Shown here one piece after another: positions 62,485-64,000 of a stretch of 64,000 nt of DNA; positions within the stretch are counted from its first letter, which is position 1, and every line of letters begins with the position of its first letter. Location of the stretch: IMG/VR virus record IMGVR_UViG_3300042890_005336, positions 1 through 64,000 of that record; one strand, given 5' to 3'. A program made the translations under genes and the position numbers. The notes below the pieces were generated by a model that searched no databases, was not told the origin of the DNA, and saw only the letters and a program-made list of their open reading frames with translations. This stretch comes from a virus.

Positions 62485-63372
62485 TTAGGATTCCTCAGCA
62501 AATTGACGTGACCAACTTGGATTTAACCCGTTAGCCTCTAGTATGTCATCACGTATACCTTGATTTTTCTTTTCTGTGTTCAATACTCGACAGAAAGAAT
62601 TAGTAATGGCTGCGGTATAATACGCAAAAGGATTGCTAGATTTAGCTTCGTTAAATCGTAAACCAACATAAGTCAACTGTAAAATTGCTGCGCCACGCAT
62701 TTCATCATTATAGGTATAACCACGCCAATTAAACCTCATGGCATATTTTTCACACAGCATAAGATACATTTTTGCTAATTTGTTAGTAATTTGCCCTTTA
62801 TCTTTGTCAAAGTGCCCTGTATAGATATCTCCCTGCCAATGTGATTTACCAACACAATACATTTGGTTACCTGCTTCAGCATAGCGAAAATGTTGGAATG
62901 GTGGAAAATTAACACGAACATGACTCATATCGTTCATGCCCATTTCTTTGTTTAGTTTAGGATCATCTAAATCCTCGTAAGTTACTTCTTCATCCAAATC
63001 AAATTCAAATAATTCACGTGCTGATTTCTTTTTGTCTACTTTTCTAGCTTGTTTTGGTGCAAGTGGTATGTGATCCCATGTCATCACTCTGAAAACTAAA
63101 TCAATATGGTCAATAGTGCTTGGGTCAATTTTAGTACCACTTTCAACTCCTAAACGATACGCACGATTTTCTTTTGCTTTTTGGATAACTTCAGGACGTA
63201 ATGCAATGGCTAAGCTATTTTCAAGTGATACACCTTCTTCATAATCAATAATGTAATCATATTGATGGTCTTCAGGTTCTCGGTAACTGCAGTAAGTATT
63301 TTTGCTTAGGTGTATTTCTTTTAGTATGTCCTTATTATTAAGGTAGTTAAGGGGTTTTTTAATGACTGTCAT
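62485..63372 (-). CDS. 55: Late-transcription sigma factor gp55, with N-terminal extension
   Basis: gp55 directs host RNA polymerase to TATAAATA late promoters. Residues about 190-280 (NKLAKMYLMLCEKYAMRFNW, RGYTYNDEMRGAAILQ, NPFAYYTAAITNSFCRVLNT) match the sigma-region-2-like core of T4 gp55. About 190 extra residues precede it, making 295 against 185 in T4. I use ATG 63372 rather than the in-frame GTG 63408, because a sigma-70-like promoter would start transcription near 63381. The gene lies downstream of divergent late gene 63532. Confidence 0.82.
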   Translation of the reverse strand: MTVIKKPLNYLNNKDILKEIHLSKNTYCSYREPEDHQYDYIIDYEEGVSLENSLAIALRPEVIQKAKENRAYRLGVESGTKIDPSTIDHIDLVFRVMTWDHIPLAPKQARKVDKKKSARELFEFDLDEEVTYEDLDDPKLNKEMGMNDMSHVRVNFPPFQHFRYAEAGNQMYCVGKSHWQGDIYTGHFDKDKGQITNKLAKMYLMLCEKYAMRFNWRGYTYNDEMRGAAILQLTYVGLRFNEAKSSNPFAYYTAAITNSFCRVLNTEKKNQGIRDDILEANGLNPSWSRQFAEES

Positions 63373-63387
63373 AGGGTTCCAAATGTT

Positions 63388-63416
63388 ATAATACCTGTAT
63401 TGTTGCACAGTTACAA
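63388..63416 (-). promoter_or_regulatory. Host-type sigma-70 promoter for gp55
   Basis: On the minus strand TTGTAA (63416-63411) and TATTAT (63393-63388) are spaced by 17 bp. They match the -35 and -10 boxes at 4/6 and 5/6 positions. This fits gp55 being made before late transcription. Confidence 0.6.
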
Positions 63417-63504
63417 CAAAAAATCAAGAAATTTGGATTTATACAGGTGGATAGAGAATTATTTACTGCTATGAATTATAGATAAAAATACGACTTTTTA
63501 AAAT

Positions 63505-63512
63505 CATAAATA
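63505..63512 (+). promoter_or_regulatory. T4-type late promoter (CATAAATA)
   Basis: Located 19 bp before ATG 63532; the leader contains AGAAGGG as ribosome site. Confidence 0.6.
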
Positions 63513-63531
63513 TAAAAAGAAGGGTAGAATC

Positions 63532-64000
63532 ATGTCATCAAAAGTACCATCACAAGCAGATTTACAAGCTAATAGAACGGTTCTTGAAAATCGTAATGCT
63601 AATTTAGAAAAATTAAAAGCTAAAGCATTAGCTAATGGTAGTGCGAATACTGCGGCTGAATATCAGCGCATGATTAATGAGAATAATATTAAAATAAATG
63701 ATTATACTGCCAATATTAATAACTATACTAATTATTTTAAAGCAGAGACTGAGCAACTTAATTATGAAAAATGGGTTGAAGGTGGCACGAAAGGAACGGA
63801 AGCAAACCCTATACCATCAAGCATTAAAGCTCAGACTACAACCACTGTTACTGAAGTATCCACTGATTCAGGTGGCGGAACTTATACAGTTAGTAGGGCA
63901 AAAGATACACCCAATGCAACTAGTCAAGGTTTACAATCAAACGCTGATAAGTTAAAAGCACAGTCAGAATTGTATTTGGTTGATCCCAATACTACAGCAG
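63532..64000 (+). CDS. Coiled-coil protein, 3' end outside window
   Basis: The visible 156 residues begin MSSKVPSQADLQANRTVLEN and form a Lys/Asn-rich coiled coil (about residues 8-80), followed by a Thr/Ser-rich linker. No family is recognised. A late promoter and a good AAGGG ribosome site suggest a virion or late-stage protein. Confidence 0.6.
   Translation, partial: MSSKVPSQADLQANRTVLENRNANLEKLKAKALANGSANTAAEYQRMINENNIKINDYTANINNYTNYFKAETEQLNYEKWVEGGTKGTEANPIPSSIKAQTTTTVTEVSTDSGGGTYTVSRAKDTPNATSQGLQSNADKLKAQSELYLVDPNTTA

Noticed and set aside
63373-63408. GTG start of gp55 at 63408
   Set aside because: It would lie upstream of the transcription start predicted from the sigma-70-like promoter; ATG 63372 is the better choice.

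Overview
The window is a 64 kb piece of a T4-like myovirus genome with contractile tail. The evidence is a nearly complete set of T4-type virion genes: tail sheath gp18, tube gp19, neck and tail-completion proteins (gp13-, gp14- and gp15-like), head completion gp4, small terminase gp16, portal gp20, prohead core gp68-like, protease gp21, scaffold gp22, major capsid gp23, baseplate hub gp26, recombination pair gp46/gp47 and late sigma factor gp55. The DNA is AT-rich, and octamers close to the T4 late promoter TATAAATA (mostly as GATAAATA) recur upstream of structural genes. The giant Asn/Ser/Gly-rich fibres, fatty acid desaturase, 2OG-Fe(II) oxygenase and MazG resemble marine or freshwater T4-like phages. 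The sequence does not reveal the host.

Layout. 1-9.0 kb (minus strand): a truncated FN3-repeat fibre, a possible internal head protein, gp16, gp4, an unknown, a second tube-like protein, gp19 and an oversized gp18. 9.1-13.3 kb: a plus-strand zinc-ribbon gene, then minus-strand dNMP kinase (gp1), gp13-like neck protein, a 58-aa zinc-ribbon protein, MazG, a 2OG oxygenase and an unknown 386-aa protein. 13.4-17.3 kb (plus strand): gp14-like neck protein, gp15-like tail completion protein and a Nudix hydrolase, ending in a bidirectional terminator. 17.3-44.2 kb (minus strand): a small structural protein, a 1236-aa FN3/poly-Gly adhesin, a 150-aa fibre-associated protein, and five consecutive giant fibre-like genes (746 to 2279 aa) built from interchangeable repeats.

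44.3-57.0 kb: a second plus-strand zinc-ribbon paralogue; then, on the minus strand, a 54-aa protein, a desaturase, a subtilisin-like protease, two mini-fibre proteins, and the head module read gp20 > small protein > gp68-like > gp21 > gp22 > gp23, preceded by a tape-measure-like protein with a glucosaminidase domain. 57.1-58.2 kb (plus strand): gp26 and a small hub protein. 58.2-58.75 kb: a non-coding island full of inverted repeats, the best candidate here for an undescribed structured RNA. 58.7-63.4 kb (minus strand): a Holliday-junction-resolvase-like nuclease, gp46, gp47 and gp55. The window ends inside a plus-strand coiled-coil gene.

The genes fit one late-expression programme. gp55 would direct polymerase to the TATAAATA-like sites, and the head, neck, tail and fibre genes are its targets. 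Several of these promoters lie only 4-8 bp before the start codon, including that of the portal gene, which predicts leaderless or nearly leaderless late mRNAs.
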